Notes: generated by a model not told the origin, from the sequence alone. A stretch of DNA of 64,000 nt from Phragmites australis (GCF_958298935.1 NC_084935.1:6644001-6708000), one strand, 5' to 3'; counted from the stretch's first letter, positions 36,901 to 49,470 are shown. Translations and numbers: made by a program.

Positions 36901-37541
36901 CTTCGCTTGCCTGCCGCCTCTCGGACGCTGCCGCCGCCCGATCCATACGGTGATTTCTCCCTCTCCTCTCCTCTCCCATGTCAGTGAGTCCATTCTTCAC
37001 CGCACAAGAGCGACAAAAGGTGCACGAGGAAAGGGAGGTGAGTGCATGCGGCTTTGCTTCGTCTCTGAATGCGCCGTGCCGGTGGACGCGCGGATGTGCG
37101 GTCGAAATCATACAGCCTCGGACGGAACCCGGGGCCGAGGGGGCTGGGAGGGAAAGCTGCTGCAACATGCAGCAGGCAGGTATCGATCGTGGGGATTATG
37201 ACGGGGCGAGAAGCGCCGCGATTCGCCATTAGCGTACGATACGTGTCGGGTACAAGTTACGGGTAGCAGTTAACACCTCGTGCAATGGAGACGGAAGGAA
37301 AGTTTAGAGGGCGAGAAAACCTGGCCCACTTTGGGCCCAATTTCGAACTCCATATTGGGTCACAATAGAGTTCTGTGCATTGGGGCAGTTCGGCCCAGTG
37401 TTATCCACACGCCATAGGGTCTAGGGTGAAGCTTATTGTTTCGGCCTGTTACAGGCCTGTCGTAAAGATAGCTGGGCTGTCTTCTACATGCAGACTTGTA
37501 GAGGGAATATTTATGCATGGGAGATGGACATAGCGTTTCTT
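33901..37541. other. NAC 3' flank and long spacer
   Basis: 3' untranslated region probably to about 34200-34400. 34980-35150 is AT-rich and looks like an old small element. 35150-35830 is a GC-rich patch with CGCGCG runs but no recognisable domain. 36421-36439 and 36458-36476 hold a 19-bp direct repeat (GATCGCAGCCGAGGATAAC). 36700-37270 has overlapping frames on both strands, none recognisable. Confidence 0.4.
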
Positions 37542-38007
37542 AAGGTGTTTGATTCGATGATAAATTAGATGGGAAATATTCTTTTTAATATTGAATGAGA
37601 CTATTGGTAAAAAACGGTTGAATAGAGCTATTTATATTCTGAATAAGTTTTATTCTCGTTGATGTGATATATTTTGATTGGTTAGACTAAATATATATTT
37701 TTATATGTTTTAAATAATATTATCTTATAAACTGTTTATCTGTTTTACAATTCAATTGTACTATTATATTTATTATAATTAAATTAACAAAATAATATCT
37801 CATATAATTATATTTTAATGAGAAATTAAACATATGACAAGCGAATTTCATAAAATTTTGCCTAATCCATCCAAGTTATATCCGTCCAACTAAACAAGAA
37901 ATTTGATCATCCAATCCATACTATTAAATAAAAAATTAAATCGCTCCATTAAAAAAAGATGACTATATCTCATCAAACAACTTTATCCTCCAACCAAATG
38001 CATCCCT
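37542..38007. mobile_element. Tourist/Harbinger-like MITE
   Basis: About 465 bp. TAA flanks both sides (TTTCTTAA at the left, CCCTAAATT at the right). The left end GGTGTTTGATTCGATGATAAA is inverse to the right end, which reads GGGATGCATTTGGTTGGAGG then ATAAA on the minus strand. The interior is AT-rich and non-coding. Confidence 0.55.
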
Positions 38008-38810
38008 AAATTCCTGATTTTCTCTCTCTTAATTTTTTTTTAATATTGTACGCACCGTGACAGCGATACTACGACCTATAGCTAGATAGGCAATCGAATA
38101 AGCAACGATTATGACATCAATACAGTTGACCACCATGACGGTATATCCGTATATTTGAGGCTACTGCTACTAGTACGTACTTGTTGGTAACCATGTTCCT
38201 GACGAAACGTGTCCGACTCAACGAGCTGCAAGGTGCAAACCTATCCAAAATCATCAGTCATGCCACTCGGGTGCGATCGGGTCCCAGGGGCGGCCCCACC
38301 AACCGTGAATTCGCATATATCCTTCCGCCGGCCGCTCCTGCCGTCGGTTGCTCAGTTCGCATCAGAATCTTCCGATTAGGAGAAGACACACTAATCGATC
38401 CATCTCCAGAAAAGAAGTCACACTAATCAATCGCTGCCCGTGTGCGGCTACCCTCCCTAATGATCGTCTCCGACCCACGCGCGATGGTCCAAGCGTGTGC
38501 CCCTGGTCCGGGAGGGGGTAGTTGGGCATCATTTAATCAAGAGGTACTGGCCGAAGTGGGCGTGATCATGGGATCCTAGCCGCTCGGGGCCCGCCGGGCT
38601 GAAAGAAACATTGAGGCTATGTTAGGTTTTTGAGCGCAATTTATTTTTTAAGTACTAGTTATGTGTATATATTTCGCACGTAATCTAACCGCGCGTGAGA
38701 AGTAGGTCTGTGTGGGAGCGGACGTGGCAGCTCGAGGGAGCACGTGTGGCAGCGGGTCCACACGGGAGCAGGCGCGATAGCATGCGCAGCAAGCGGGTCC
38801 ACGCAAGAGC
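38008..38810. other. Spacer without recognisable gene
   Basis: Mixed composition; nothing recognisable. 38700-38810 contains near-repeats of 'GGGAGC..ACGTGGCAGC' and 'GCGGGTCCACRC', possibly an older duplicated block. Confidence 0.35.
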
Positions 38811-38815
38811 ACGCA

Positions 38816-40176
38816 TGTCGGTGGATGAACACCGTAAGCCGGGATCCTAAGGCACCCATTTGAGATTCGGCTGGGGGGCTGATTCTGGATCCACCTCGTG
38901 CGTGGGGTTAATACGTGTGTATGGGACTTAGGCGGGACGAATGATCGTCGGCTAGTAGGAGTAAATGCATAAAGAATTTAGACAGGTTTGGACCGCACGA
39001 AGGCGTAATACCCTACTCCTGTGTGTCTGATGAGTTATTAAGGCTCTTGGAATGACTTTCTCTGGATCTCTGTGTTACAAGGTTTTGAGCTTTATCTTTC
39101 TCTCTTGAGCTTCTGCTGTTCGAAGTCCCTTGTTGGCTTGTTGGCTTCCAAGTCTTGTGAGCTTTGGTTAGCTTGGTGTGGTCTTTAAGTGCCGGTCTCT
39201 CACTTAGATCTTCCTTCTACGAAGTGCTCCCCTTTTTATCCTACCGGGGGAGGCCCTCCAGGGCGTGCCCAGAACGAGGGCACAAGTTCCCATAAACAAT
39301 AAATGAAAAACAACCATTATGAGTCTACAGTTTGATGTTACAGGGATTGAAAATGCGCTTCTCGGACGGTCTCGTCGGTCTTTACGCTCCAACTTTAGCA
39401 AGTGCAGGGGGGCCCACCGGCCAGCCACTGAGTACCCTCTCATGCCCGTCCGGTCAGAGTAGGTCTAACACGGTCTTATGCAATGGGGCGATAGGCGATA
39501 AGCCTCGAGCCCATCGAAGATATCTTCAAGCCATCCTCTTTTATGGGCCCCGTGAGGGGACATGTGATGGGACCCACCATATTAATTGTGCCCACGCCTT
39601 CCTGCCAGGCGGTGGCAGGGACTAACATACTCAGTACGACAGGCGTGGGGGGAGTGGCAGGACGTGACCGGCTACACTCCCCCTTAAATGCAGCATCGGG
39701 CCTCCCACCGATCGACACCTCACCGTGGAGCCCTTGCGGGGTCCACCGGCAAGGGCCTTCTCAGGTCCTCAGGGAACTCTGGGTACTCGGGGATCAACTG
39801 TTCTTGGCCCCGAGCACCCCCTCCCGGGCCTGGCACTTCTCAAGTCCTCGGGGAACTCTGGGTACTCGGGGATCAACTGTTCTTGGCCCCAAGCACCCCC
39901 TCCCGGATCTGGTTCTTCTCGGATCCTTGGAGAACTCTGAGTACTCGGGGACCAACTGTTCTTGGCTCCGAGCACCCCCTCCCGGACCTAGCTCTTCTCG
40001 GGTCCTTGGGGCACTCTGGGTACTCGGGGACCAACTGTCCTTGGCTCCGAGCACCCTCTCCCGGACCTGACTCTTCTAGGGCCCTCGGGGAGATGGTCCC
40101 CGAGGGAGGACGTTATGTGGCACTGCGCTATCCTGGTCTCGGGACTTGGAGACCCCCGGTTCTCATATCGCCGACA
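38816..40176. mobile_element. Solo LTR (1361 bp) with target duplication
   Basis: Begins TGTCGGTGGATGAACACCG and ends TTCTCATATCGCCGACA, with the inverted tips TGTCGG/CCGACA. ACGCA occurs directly outside both ends (38811-38815 and 40177-40181), a perfect 5-bp target duplication. No gag-pol is present, so the internal part was lost by LTR-LTR recombination. A 79-bp tandem array lies in the right half. Length and tips suggest a Ty3/gypsy family. Open frames here (for example 39543-40070 and 39688-40185) come from the repeats. Confidence 0.85.
39757..40092 (+). repeat. 79-bp tandem repeat inside the solo LTR
   Basis: Four complete units and a partial fifth. The marker TACTCGGGG recurs at 39784, 39863, 39942 and 40021, exactly 79 bp apart. 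Each unit contains CAACTGT(T/C)CTTGG and GCACCC(C/T)CTCCCGG. 79 is not a multiple of three, so this is not a protein repeat. Confidence 0.95.
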
Positions 40177-40181
40177 ACGCA

Positions 40182-43100
40182 GTAGCGCGAGCGTGGAACG
40201 TGGGCCCACACGGGGGAGCGGAGCGAAACACAGGCGTCGAAAATATCGGAAGCGAAATACATACAAGCGGAATAGGAACCACTACGTGTTTTAAAGTAGT
40301 AAAGATTTTCGTTTGGGTTTTTTTCTCTGCGGTTGTTTAGAAACTAAGAGGATAAAAATCCTGAGAAATAAAAATAGTCTTTAAAAATCTGAAATTTCTT
40401 TAAAAAATTCAAAAATCAATACTGTCATAAACTCATTACCCATCTATCTCAGACATAATAAGATCATAAAAACAAGCACAAAGATTATATACCACAAGAG
40501 CACATAATGATGTATGCCAAAACATTGTTGTATACCACAAAAGCACATAATCCTCAAAAGGCTCAGCTGATCTTTTGCGAAATGCATAAATACCGATTCA
40601 TCCAACTTGACACAAAGGTCCCAAAATTCAAAGACAAGGCCTGCCCAATATATGGCAGCCATCCTACCGTTCCAACACTACAATAATCAGTGCCATAGTC
40701 AGCTAATGGAATGCATCAACGACACATAAAACAAAGTTATCGTAGCTTGTTGCAAAATTGATGCAAGTACAACACTACATAAAAAAAGCGTTGCATCATA
40801 TTGGTATGTCCAGCATGATTTTAGACGAGGAACTGCAGATAGAAGAAGCCTCATATCCGCTGCCATCTGCTTGCAATCATCTTGTCGAACTGAATTTTGA
40901 TCTCCACTACTCCAACAACTTGTATATGGCCCTGAAATTTGAATTCATATTAAATAATTTGAATGTGATGCATATTAAACAATTAGTTCTACTTGCATCT
41001 TTTAAGTTACTGAACTGATATTAGCTTAGAGTAGCTAGGTTGCATAAACCCCCAACTTATCAGCATGCTTGCACATATATTCGCTATCTTGTTGTTACTA
41101 AACAAATCCACTGCACGCAGATGCCACGTAACAATGATGATGCTTTGTTAAGACTGCACTAACTAGCTAGCGGAATAAAATAAGGTAGATAATTAAGGCA
41201 CATCGTTAAATAATATGTGGATGAGCTGAAATTCATATTCCTGTAATAGCTGAAATGCATAAAAAAACAATCTGCAATGATCATTTTATTCCTGCTAAAA
41301 TGGGATTGTTTGGTGAAAAATTTATGAAACTCTTTTCTGATCCGAGCCTATGTAACATACACTCTTTTGAAATCAAGGTTCCTGAATAATGAAATATCTG
41401 AAATGCATAAAGAGCATGAGCAGCTACTATCTACTAACAAAATGAAGCAATCTGGACAACTGATTACAGCTCAAGGTACAGTTAGCAATTGTCAACAATA
41501 TCTACGAAATCGGTCTAATTATGAACTAACAATTTAACTATAAACTATTATTCTAACTATGAACTAACAAGGAGAAATTTGAAAGTATCATACTTATGGA
41601 GTAATTTTCTTCTTTAGTCAAATTAATCGCACATTTGGGTTATTGGTTTTGATAAATATTTGTCTGTTCACCTCACTTTTGAAGACCACCAATACATTTG
41701 TCTTCTCCTCATCGATTAATTCTTCCATGGCTTCCAAGTTATCAATACTTTTCATTGGAATAATCATATTTACGACTTTTCTTTTCATTTAAACTTTTCA
41801 TAGTTTTTCCTGTTTATTTCTTTTTTAGTCCAAGTAGTCTCAAGAACAGCTGCAACTTAATTTTGCTTGCGCTTTTTCTCGATGCCACCTTCTTGTCATC
41901 CTAAATTATGACTGGATGATGCAGATTAAGCTTCATTGGGTTCAGTACGTTGATTTGACATCCCTTGCCCATCCAAACTTGAAGCAAATAGATTTGTACC
42001 AACAATGTGTTTAGAGGCAGGGGCACGTGTTGTATGCTCTATTCTGAGGTACTTCTTTCAGTTGATGTAAAAATTAAATCTCCCATAGCAATCCTTCATG
42101 TTTCAAAGAAAAAACAGCATCACAAATCAAGAGGAATGAGCTATTTGCCCATTCCCTAACTTAAAGTTGTCCATAACTTACGGATCATAGCAAGATTATA
42201 TAGCAAGCTAGATCACTGCAATGTAACAACATAAATATTTGAAATATACATGAAACTAGCAGCACAAATGGCATGGGAGCTTAATGAAATTCCTACCTAC
42301 TAGAGTGACACAGTCATATACACTAGACAAGTTTCAAGCATGCAGTGATATAAACAACTCAGTGTAGATGTGGATATGGAGAGGGAGTAGACAAATGTCA
42401 GAGAAAACTTAGAAGGCAGTGATATAAATCTGGCTGATCCTCTATAGACCATGGGAGCAAAATTAAACTATGTCCAAATTCCATCATCTGTAGACCCTCT
42501 ATAGACTTAATGCCATGACAACTCTATCCAAATCTCATCAAGTATATGTATAGAAGCTAAAGTTTTACTTTATCCATTTCAACCATCTTAATGTTTTTCA
42601 TCATTATCTATTCTAATATATATGCAACCTAATTACTTAAAAGTTGCACACTTCAATAGAACTACGAGATAGATAAGAAAGCATGAAAATCAGCAGTGGT
42701 TAGAGGGTCAAAATTACTTTCATACAGTGATGCCAAGCTGTTAAACAAAGAAAATGATTTTTTTTGAACTTCTTAACTTTTGGGTAATCCTACCGAATGC
42801 AACACAACAAGATAGTTAGCACTTATTAACAAAAGGCACACAAAGATATCTAGATGCTAATGTGTATGAGAAGACCTTACATGAATAATATTATTCTAAA
42901 TCCATGATTCTGCAACTATCATGCCTAGAGAATACTATCATGCCTAGAGAATCATTCCAACCGACACCACTATGTGTTTCTAGCATCTCGTATTGACTTA
43001 TAGCTTCCTTTCAGTTCCTTTTCCTTTTTCTTGTATTTATTGCTTTGTGAAATGCGCTAGAGGGTATCTTTTATTGAACTTGATTGAAATGTGCTAGAGA

Positions 43101-43847
43101 ATGTAATTCTATGCAAGAATTTATTAATTATCTCGTGCGTACATATAGGCCATTTTATTAATTAGCACAATGAGCTAAACATTAATCATACTATAAATAA
43201 TAGAATATCAACCTAAAAACTTGCTCCTCCCAAGAAACCATTATCTAGTAAAAAGATAAGAAAATAATAAAACTTTTCATCCATTCACCATCAAATGAAC
43301 TGTCCAGTACAAAAAATACAAACATTATTCAGAAATCAGGATTATTGTGTTACATATGCATATAACTCTTCATCAATTTCAGATATATGTGCCTAGTGCT
43401 TTTTAAACAAATTCAGAATGTGAGGTCTCTCATCTCATCTAATCAATTATTTCTATAGGCTAACAATCAACACATAATCAATCACATAAATCGATTACTC
43501 ATGTCATACCACATATCCAATCAATTTTGTTTAAAAAACCATAACTTATTTTTTAAACTTTAGCTACAACTTATTTTTTATGTATTGAGTTTGGATACTT
43601 AAAAATGATACAGATAGATTTATCTTAAAATTACTTTCATAACAATATATTTTTATTATATTTTATCAATATATTAAAAAATAGTAATTAAAGTTGTACT
43701 TTAGTGACCATACTAATATTTAAATATTTTAAAATAATATTTATTTTGAATTGGAGGAAGTATATGACAGAATGAGAGTGGGAAAAAAGATGACACTGAA
43801 CCGACTTGTGGATTCGTATCCCCACCATAAAGCGCCGGTACTAAGAT
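40182..43847. other. Long AT-rich spacer without recognisable gene
   Basis: No frame over 90 codons has a recognisable domain. A 20-base direct duplication (CTATCATGCCTAGAGAAT) lies at about 42918-42955. 43510-43770 is very AT-rich and ends in ATTGGAGGAAGTA, resembling the end of a Stowaway-type element whose other end I could not place. 41850-42070 may be decayed transposon sequence. Confidence 0.4.
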
Positions 43848-44111
43848 CATCTCCAACCATATTCCCTTCATTTCGTTCCCTTCCCGATTCCCTTCCCTGT
43901 TCTCATTCCCTTTATTTCCTCTCATCTCCAACAGCTTTCCCTCGAAGGGAATCGCGAAGGGAATGGAGAGAGAATCCCGTCCTGAAGAGAATGACCCTGG
44001 GAATCCCGTCGTGACGGGAACCGTGAAGGGAAACCGTTGGAACGCTGAAGGGAACGAAAATCCCGTCGTGAAGGGATTTTGGCCCCTGAAGGGAAACCGT
44101 TGGAGATGGTT
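43848..44111. mobile_element. MITE with CATCTCCAAC ends
   Basis: About 264 bp. The left end CATCTCCAACCATATTCCCTT is inverse to the right end, AAGGGAAACCGTTGGAGATG. The interior contains many short AAGGGAA and CCCGTCGTGA repeats. It lies just before the foldback element. Confidence 0.65.
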
Positions 44112-44280
44112 TAATGAGGGAAGATACTCGCTGCACGGGCGGCCGCCGCGCTGCAGCCTGCGGGGCGCTGAAAGCCAGAAATGGATGCGTCTTGCGGCGT
44201 CTGTTCAAGTTGCGCTTTCCATTGAGCCGCATGCCTTGGTGTCCTTTTGGGCTCAGAGTTCAGATACCTCGCCTTCCTTC

Positions 44281-45038
44281 CGGAGTTTTTTTTTATATAT
44301 ATTTTCTAATATTAAAATTTAAATAAATAGATTCTTGATAAAAAAAATTATAAAACTAACGCCTACCAGGCGGTAAGCAGGCTGACACGCGGTGCAGCCT
44401 CAGATGAGGCGGAGTGTTTCGTTGAAATCACTGTTCATAGTAATATTTTTACCTCCTCTTCTTTATACAAAATTGTGGTCTTCTGTTGCTAAAAAATCCT
44501 AAATTTTTTGTACTTGTTTCATAATTCATGTGTAACCTATTTTAATTAGATTTACTAAAAAGCATATGTATAATTTAAACTAAAAAGTGAGTTACTTTGT
44601 AATGCTCTATGAATAGAGCATTACAAAGTAACTCACTTTTTCATCAAATATACTAGGGTTGGAAATAATTTTAGAAATTAGTCCATCACATAAAATGAAT
44701 ATTAGTGAATTTTTTAGATTTTTGGAAATTTATTTGAGGTCCTAACAATTGTTAAAAGTTATAAAAATAGTCTTATTTGGAGAATTTTAGTTTAAATTAT
44801 ACACATGCTTTTTAGGTGAATATAATTAAAATGGGTTGCACATGAATTATAAAACACGTATAATTTTTTTTTAGGATTTTTAGAATAACAGAGAACTACA
44901 ATTTTATATAAAGAAGGGAGTAGTGAAAAATATTACTGCAAACAGCACCGACTTTTGAGAGGCGGTAGTTTTGTAATTTTTTATATCAAGAGTCTATTTA
45001 TTTAAATATTAATGTTAGAAAATATAAAAATTAAAACT
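44281..45038. mobile_element. Large foldback element, Mutator-like MITE candidate
   Basis: The left arm (44281-44584) and right arm (about 44795-45038) are inverted copies over about 250-300 bp: AAATTTAAATAAATAGA, CTTGAT, ACTA.CGCCT, AGTAATATTTTT, CTTCTTTATA.AAAATTGT, CATAATTCATGTG.AACC and AAAAAGCAT.TGTATAATTT. CTTCCTTC occurs outside both ends (44273-44280 and 45039-45046), 9 bp if one mismatch is allowed, which fits the 9-bp duplication of Mutator-like elements. The spacer holds a second, perfect inverted repeat with 29-base arms around about 44617. It is non-coding. RNA read through it would fold into a very long hairpin. Confidence 0.75.
44585..44645. repeat. Perfect 29-base-arm palindrome in the foldback spacer
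   Basis: Arms contain AGTGAGTTACTTTGTAATGC and its exact complement, separated by only two bases (GA). Perfection in a region whose outer arms have diverged suggests recent gene conversion or a recent inverted duplication. Confidence 0.9.
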
Positions 45039-45046
45039 CTTCCTTC

Positions 45047-46017
45047 AGTTTAGAAAAGGCTCGGGCCGCAACTGTGCTTTTCTTTGGTACCGGCCGTCCT
45101 CCCGAACCACCAATTTTGCGACGGAACAGCACAGCTTTCACGATTAGAAACGTAACAAGTTCACAGAAGTTTCACAGGAAACAACTAAGATTGAGTAAGG
45201 ATCTGGAGAACAATTTCAACCTTTTTACATTGACGAAGGCAGGTCTTAACTTGGAACACTAGCAGTTACCGCACTCCAAAGAGAGTGAACGACCATCTAA
45301 AAAAAGGGAGAGTTAAGACGAAGACCCGATACCAGCGTAGCTCATCCGTTGGGCGCTTCCCCGCTTTGACCGCTGCCGCCACGTACGTGCCCCGGCGACC
45401 CGGCCGGCGGTCGCGCCCTGCCCGCCGCTTGTTTATTCCTCGCAGTGCGCGACCCGGCAGCGGGCTACGTCCTACTCTGCTCCTTCGTGAGTAAACAAGT
45501 CGCTGCTAGCCCACCGGTACAATTTAATCAATCCGGGAAGTCACAATAAAACAGCAGCGGCAGCGCGTCGAGCGCTGCGCCACGCCCACGCCATCCCCGA
45601 GAGCAGAGGCCAGAGGGAGCCAGAGGGAGGGACAAGCGCCTCAAGCTCTCAACCTCTTCTCCGTGATTCGGAGCGGTCGGCCTCAGCGCCTCTGCGTGCG
45701 TGCGTCACTGCCGTGCCGTGCCGCGCCGCTGCCCCCCGCCCGCGCCCGCAATAAAATAACTCGTGCGCCTCTCTCCTCCGTTCTCACCTCCTAATCCGGG
45801 GACCGACCCCGACTTGACTTTTCACGTTGCGTCGTCGACCGCTGCATCTGCGGTTCCTCCTCTCTCCACTCCACACCTGAGAGAGAATCCTCCCTCTCGC
45901 ACGCGGCGGCGACGGCGGCGTGATTGGTTCGCTTGGTTTCCGTGCGGCTGTGGTTGTTGTCGTTTGGTGCTGACTTGCCCGGCGCGCGCGGCATTGGAGG
46001 AGGAGGACGCGTGATCG
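45047..46017 (+). promoter_or_regulatory. Promoter and 5' leader of the PP2C gene
   Basis: A GC-rich upstream region (45340-46017) with CT-rich and CGG-rich stretches typical of grass 5' leaders. AATAAAATAA at about 45750 is a possible weak TATA element; no clear consensus TATA box was found. Open frames on both strands here are by-products of base composition. Confidence 0.45.
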
Positions 46018-49000
46018 ATGGGGAACTGCGTGGCGTGCGGGGGCACGGCGGGGACGGCGGCAGGTGCGGGAGGGGAGGATGGGCGGAGGCGGGGGAGGAG
46101 GTGGAAGGCGCCGCGGGAGGAGCAGCTGGGGGCGGTCCCCGGCCGGATCTTCTCCAACGATGGCCGCAGTCGCACTGCCGCCGTGTTCACGCAGCAGGGA
46201 CGGAAGGGGATCAATCAGGACGCCATGCTCGTATGGGATGTAAGCCACCGCATCTCTCTACTCCCTTTCTCTCTCCTGTCTCTCCCGCTGCGATCGGCTG
46301 GTTTCTCGTCGATTTGTTCGGCCAAGGTGGTAATGACGGCGCCGTGGCAGGGGTTCGGCGGGGAGGAGGACGGCGTGCTGTGCGGGGTGTTCGACGGGCA
46401 CGGGCCGCACGGCCACCTGGTGGCGCGCAGGGTCCGCGACGCGCTGCCGCTGAGGCTCATGTCCGCGGTGCGCGCGTCCAAGGCCGGGCTGGGCATGCCG
46501 GCCGCCGCGTGGAGGAAGGCCTTCGCGCGCGCCTACACGGCCATGGACAAGGACCTCCTCTCCCACGCCACCCTTGACTGCTTCTGCAGCGGCAGCACCG
46601 CCGTCACCGTCCTCAAGCTAGTACGTGCCACTGGACATGACATGAGTCTCTTGTGCATCCATTCATCCTTCCTCGCAGGCAACAACTGCCAAATCAATTG
46701 TGTTGGTTGTATGCGCACACAGTCCACTTACGAGCGGTTTCTGCACGCAGGGCTCGGATCTCTACATGGCCAACGTTGGCGACTCGCGTGCCGTGCTCGG
46801 CTCGAGGAATGGCGCCGGCGGCGCCATGGTGGCCGTGCAGCTCACCGTTGACCTCAAACCCGATGTCCCCAGTACGCCATTACATTCCCTACATTTAACT
46901 TAGCTGTCCTGGTGTAATTTGGTTTCAAGCTTGTTAACACCACTGACTTTAATGTCAGGCGAGGCGGAGCGGATCAAGAAGTGCAAGGGCAGGGTGTTCG
47001 CGCTGCAGGACGAGCCGGAGGTGCCAAGGGTCTGGCTGCCGTACGACGACGCCCCGGGCCTGGCAATGGCCCGGGCGTTTGGGGACTTCTGCCTCAAGGA
47101 TTACGGCGTCATCTCGGTGCCGGAGTTCTTCCACTGGTCTGTCACGGAGAAGGATCAGTTTGTCATCCTTGCATCGGATGGGGTAATTTCTCTATCCAAC
47201 ACTTTGTTCCCATTCTTCTCCGTTCTCTGTTTCGTTGCTGGATATTTGCTCTTGCAAAGGTACGATTTTGAGAATATATCTGCGCCAACAAAATCTTGCC
47301 ATTATCTTTTCATCAGAATATGATTCGTTGCTATGTTATGTCAATCTGTCGCACTTTCGCATCGTGATCTAAGTAGCTGCACGTGGTGGGCCTTCAGCAT
47401 CCAGGATGTCTCGTGCATTTCATTGAAGCTAAAAGAGAATTCATGATCATACCTACGAGTGATCCAGTCTTTTGACTTCAAAATGTTATAAAATGTTATA
47501 GCTGTGGGGGTTGGTTGATAAACTGTCATCATGGCAGGTGCAATAATAATAATTTCTGCCATTCGTCCCTTTCCTGCCTGCTGCATAGATAATGATTAGC
47601 CAGCTTAACACCCTTCTTCGCTGCATCGTCACCACCTGTTGTTATCCGCTGTACTTCAACTGTTAAATCTTATCCAAGTTCAACTTGACACGACAAAATT
47701 GTTTAGTCGTTGTGATGAGATCATGTGCACCTTCCAACCTGAGCTGGTGGCGTAGGGACTCTTCATTGCGTTAGATAAAATTAAATTTCTCGTTGTCAAA
47801 AATTACGTCCTTGTTGATGGTGTATGCATCTCATTAATGTCGATTTCCACCAGCCATACCCCCATTTGAATGGTTTTCAAGTGAACTTCTGCAATTCTGT
47901 AATTTGCCTTGATGCATATCTGCTCACGCTTGTTCAGCCTAATCAAGGTCCAGATGTACTTATATTTTGAGCCAGCGTTACCCTGAATGATCTGGGCATC
48001 TAGCATTAAGAACAATATATGTATTGCATATGTCAGTATGTCACTGATATGAAGTGTGGCAACCCGTCAAAACTAAATAGTGGCATATTGACTATACAGC
48101 TCATTTAAATAAGATAGTAGTACCTCATATACCATCGTGTGATAGGGTCTCTACACAGAAAGTATACTTTTGTGTTGATTTATTGACCTTTTTCCTTGCA
48201 CTGACTACTTCAACTGACAATAAAAATACATTTTGTTACCAATTGAATTTATGTTGTGCATGTTTGCACTCAGCATGATGTTTTGCTTTCTGACAAAACA
48301 GTTTATTAGTATTTCACTGTTCTAAAGTTCTCCTTTTGATCCATACACCTTCACTTAATTGCCTGTCACATTAATGCACAGATGGTGCACTAGCGTAAAC
48401 AGTATACTACCAAAAGAGAGATTTTGTCTTGGTTGAACTTTGAACCCTTTGTTGAAATGATTGTAGTAGGTGAAGAAGGATAGTTTGCTTTACCCTATGT
48501 AATGGACTTGTCTATCACTTGAAATGTTTTTTTAATGTACAACTAGCTAGGTCGATTTTTCAGTCACTGTCTGCGCAATTGCTTTTGCCTTTTGCAGCTG
48601 TTGTTTATTGCAAAGCATTTTTCTTTAGTCTCCCTTTGGCATCTATGTTTTTTATAAGTTGAAGAGGATTCGTGTGGAATCAGCAAGAGAATATTGTATT
48701 AGTCTGCTTACGGATGCGTTTTACAATCTTTCCATTTGTCCTTCCGTCTTCTCTTGTTCGTCTCATTTTCACTGTTTCTATATTGTTGTACTTAACGAAG
48801 TCATACAAGATGCACCACTTGGCGGATTTATACTTCTGTAAATTTGATTCTAATGCACATCATGCAGGTATGGGATGTCCTTAGCAACCAAGAGGCTGTT
48901 GACATAGTGTCCGCGTCCCCAAGCAGATCAAAGGCAGCTAAATCCCTTGTCGAGGCAGCTACGCGCGAATGGAAAACCAAGTACCCGACATCAAAGACCG

Positions 49001-49323
49001 ATGACTGTGCAGTGGTTTGCTTGTATTTGGATGGCAAAATGGACCATGAGCGGGACTCGACGGCCTCTATGGATAACATCAGCCTCGACGAGGGTTCAGT
49101 CGCAGACCCAAATGAAGCACAGGAGCAGGAGGCGGCGTTGACCCGGAATTTCACGGTCAGGACAGTCGCAGGGAGCGCTCAAGAGAAGGCTTTGGCAGGG
49201 GCGGTGGATACGGGGGTCCCCGGTGCAGCCCATGATCAGAATTGGTCAGGCCTCGACGGCGTGACGCGGGTGAACTCGCTCGTCCAGCTTCCCAGGTTTT
49301 CCAAGGAGAAGGCGATCGGCTGA
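46018..49323 (+). CDS. Protein phosphatase 2C, N-myristoylated type
   Basis: Five exons, 46018-46239, 46351-46620, 46751-46871, 46959-47182 and 48868-49323, give 430 aa. PP2Cs are metal-dependent Ser/Thr phosphatases. The start MGNCVACGG is a myristoylation site (Gly2) with nearby cysteines for palmitoylation, so the enzyme probably sits at the plasma membrane. Catalytic motifs in order: GKGINQDAM (ends exon 1, first metal-binding Asp), GVFDGHGPHGH (DGHG about 89-92), GSDLYMANVGDSRAVLG (165 on), GLAMARAFGDFCLKDYGV, ILASDGVWDVLSNQEAV across the exon 4/5 junction, and TDDCAVVCLYLD. A tail of about 75 aa (ERDSTASMDN..., VNSLVQLPRFS) follows the domain, as in plant clade E PP2Cs. Intron 4 is unusually long at 1685 bp; the others are 87-130 bp. 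ATG 46018 is set by the acylation motif. It appears intact. Partner and pathway cannot be told from sequence. Confidence 0.92.
47183..48867 (+). other. Long fourth intron of the PP2C gene
   Basis: 1685 bp between GATGGG/GTAATT and CATGCAG/GTATGG. Frames within it (for example 48659-48884) have no recognisable product, and no transposon ends were identified. Confidence 0.7.
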
Positions 49324-49470
49324 GGAGCTGCCATTCTTTTTTATAAAACTTATTTTCTCCTATTCTGAATTTAGTTTAGTTACCACTTCTTTCAGAGAAG
49401 AGGTAGAAACGAAATGATCTTGTGCTTTCCTCAGGCGCTTAGCGAACGTTTCAGCCACCATGCTTAGAAC

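Noticed and set aside
39543..40185. Overlapping 165-175 codon frames with repeated 'LGDQLFLAPSTP'-like text
   Set aside because: They are readings of the 79-bp LTR tandem array in several frames, not proteins.
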